Position numbers and translations under genes: made by a program
Notes under the pieces: generated by a model
The model's database searches: none
Told to the model about the DNA's origin: nothing
What the model saw: the letters and a program-made list of their open reading frames with translations, nothing else
Part shown: piece by piece, positions 19,031 through 19,419 of the stretch
How the letters are laid out: each line of letters starts with the position of its first letter
Numbering within the stretch: position 1 is the stretch's first letter
DNA from: Bremia lactucae
Taxonomy: Eukaryota; Oomycota; Peronosporomycetes; Peronosporales; Peronosporaceae
Assembly: GCF_004359215.1 (NCBI RefSeq)
Contig: NC_090619.1
Location: 1,734,809 to 1,754,227 of the forward strand
Length of the DNA: 19,419 nt
Direction of reading: 5' to 3'

Positions 19031-19419
19031 ATGAAGAATCAACTCATGCGGGGTGTCGATAGTGCTGCGCCTTCGGCTGCGGTTCGTGCAGCCGCGGGTG
19101 ACGCACTTTTATCTCTTGCGGCAGACGGAACGTCTGCCGTAGTGTCTTCCACTTGCACAACACTAGATGTTGCGAGTGCACGTGGTGATTCACCACGTGA
19201 ATACGACCCCTCTTTGGAGGTCGACTACGAGTGCGAGTCGGATGAAATGGCCGACTCGGAGAGAATGGAACAGTCGCCTGATATCCGTCAGGCGGCTGAC
19301 TATGAGCCTTCGAATGAGAGGGCTCATTCTGATAGACGAGTAAACAGTCTATTTGGATCCGACGATGAGGATGATCCCTCATCGCCCGTACGATCTCCCA
19401 TACGGTCACCTGCACGTGT
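19031..19419 (+). CDS. Antisense accessory ORF of element VI, open to the right edge
   Basis: The ATG at 19031 opens 129 codons without a stop to the window edge; a second in-frame ATG is at 19046. The protein begins MKNQLMRGVDSAAPSAAVR and is Ala/Ser-rich. It then becomes strongly acidic (LEVDYECESDEMADSERMEQS, GSDDEDDPSS) and ends in a SPVRSPIRSP repeat, so it is probably disordered. It lies on the strand opposite to element VI, 117 bp from its 3' LTR, the same geometry as the antisense ORF of element IV. It is the best preserved open frame in the window. The DNA is a chain of perfect hairpins. If the LTR were instead a 5' LTR on the plus strand, this would be a gag N-terminus; LTR homology and the purine tract argue against that. 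Confidence 0.6.
   Translation, partial: MKNQLMRGVDSAAPSAAVRAAAGDALLSLAADGTSAVVSSTCTTLDVASARGDSPREYDPSLEVDYECESDEMADSERMEQSPDIRQAADYEPSNERAHSDRRVNSLFGSDDEDDPSSPVRSPIRSPAR
19074..19384. repeat. Chain of seven perfect hairpins within the ORF
   Basis: Perfect stems, all with short loops: 19074-19094 (7 bp), 19119-19139 (9 bp, CGGCAGACG/CGTCTGCCG), 19179-19199 (9 bp, CACGTGGTG/CACCACGTG), 19234-19258 (8 bp), 19275-19294 (7 bp), 19302-19327 (7 bp) and 19363-19384 (8 bp). By chance about 0.2 stems of 7 bp or more would be expected in this length with loops of 3-12 nt. Confidence 0.85.

Noticed and set aside
19044..19415. 123-codon minus-strand ORF
   Set aside because: His/Arg/Pro-rich translation typical of the reverse of an acidic, Ser-rich frame. 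It is sense for element VI but shows no Pol or chromodomain motif.
18458..19419. Reading the last LTR as a plus-strand 5' LTR with gag starting at 19031
   Set aside because: The LTR matches the element IV LTRs only in the opposite orientation, and what follows it is the reverse complement of a purine tract (GGAGGGGTGA), not a TGG primer-binding site. It is kept as an alternative in the feature entry.
1..19419. Bacterial-type operons, promoters, ribosome sites or terminators
   Set aside because: The content is eukaryotic retrotransposon DNA. The many hairpins are not followed by T runs and lie inside coding sequence.

Overview
The window looks like a repeat graveyard from an oomycete nuclear genome, most likely Peronosporales (Phytophthora or a downy mildew). 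That assignment is an inference: the gag, integrase and chromodomain phrases resemble oomycete Ty3/Gypsy retrotransposons as I remember them, and no database was searched. Nothing indicates a bacterial or phage origin. No intact cellular gene was found. Almost every coding stretch belongs to decayed LTR retrotransposons in both orientations, broken by frameshifts, in-frame stops and nested rearrangements.

Layout. 1-2111 (minus): 5' end of element I, with LTR 1505-2111, primer-binding site, gag with a CCHC knuckle, and protease running off the left edge. 2340-3421 (minus): integrase relic of element II, followed by a Cys/His-rich foreign tail. 3405-5560 (plus): RNase H-integrase relic of element III, abutting the minus relic head to head, then an antisense ORF relic (6004-6480), a polypurine tract and a 3' LTR (6531-7010). 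7528-15908 (plus): element IV, nearly complete, with 5' LTR, primer-binding site, gag, protease, reverse transcriptase (split by a 195-bp tRNA-derived SINE-like insertion), RNase H, integrase (carrying a 367-bp internal inversion), chromodomain, an antisense ORF (14335-15287), polypurine tract and 3' LTR. 16184-16664: a third LTR of the same superfamily. 16762-18455 (plus): an unrecognised gag-like gene with a coiled-coil C-terminus. 18458-18913 (minus): 3' LTR of element VI, whose interior begins with an open ORF antisense to the element (19031 to the right edge).

Two patterns stand out. First, three different elements (III, IV, VI) carry an ORF on the strand opposite to gag-pol, just inside the 3' LTR. 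In IV and VI it starts 122 and 117 bp from the LTR. This suggests a conserved antisense accessory gene possibly expressed from the 3' LTR. Second, the window is studded with perfect short hairpins. At least twelve have stems of 9-11 bp and loops of 3-8 nt, against roughly 0.4 expected by chance. In three paired comparisons one copy is a perfect hairpin and the homologous copy is not, which suggests local template-switch mutation or selection for structure.
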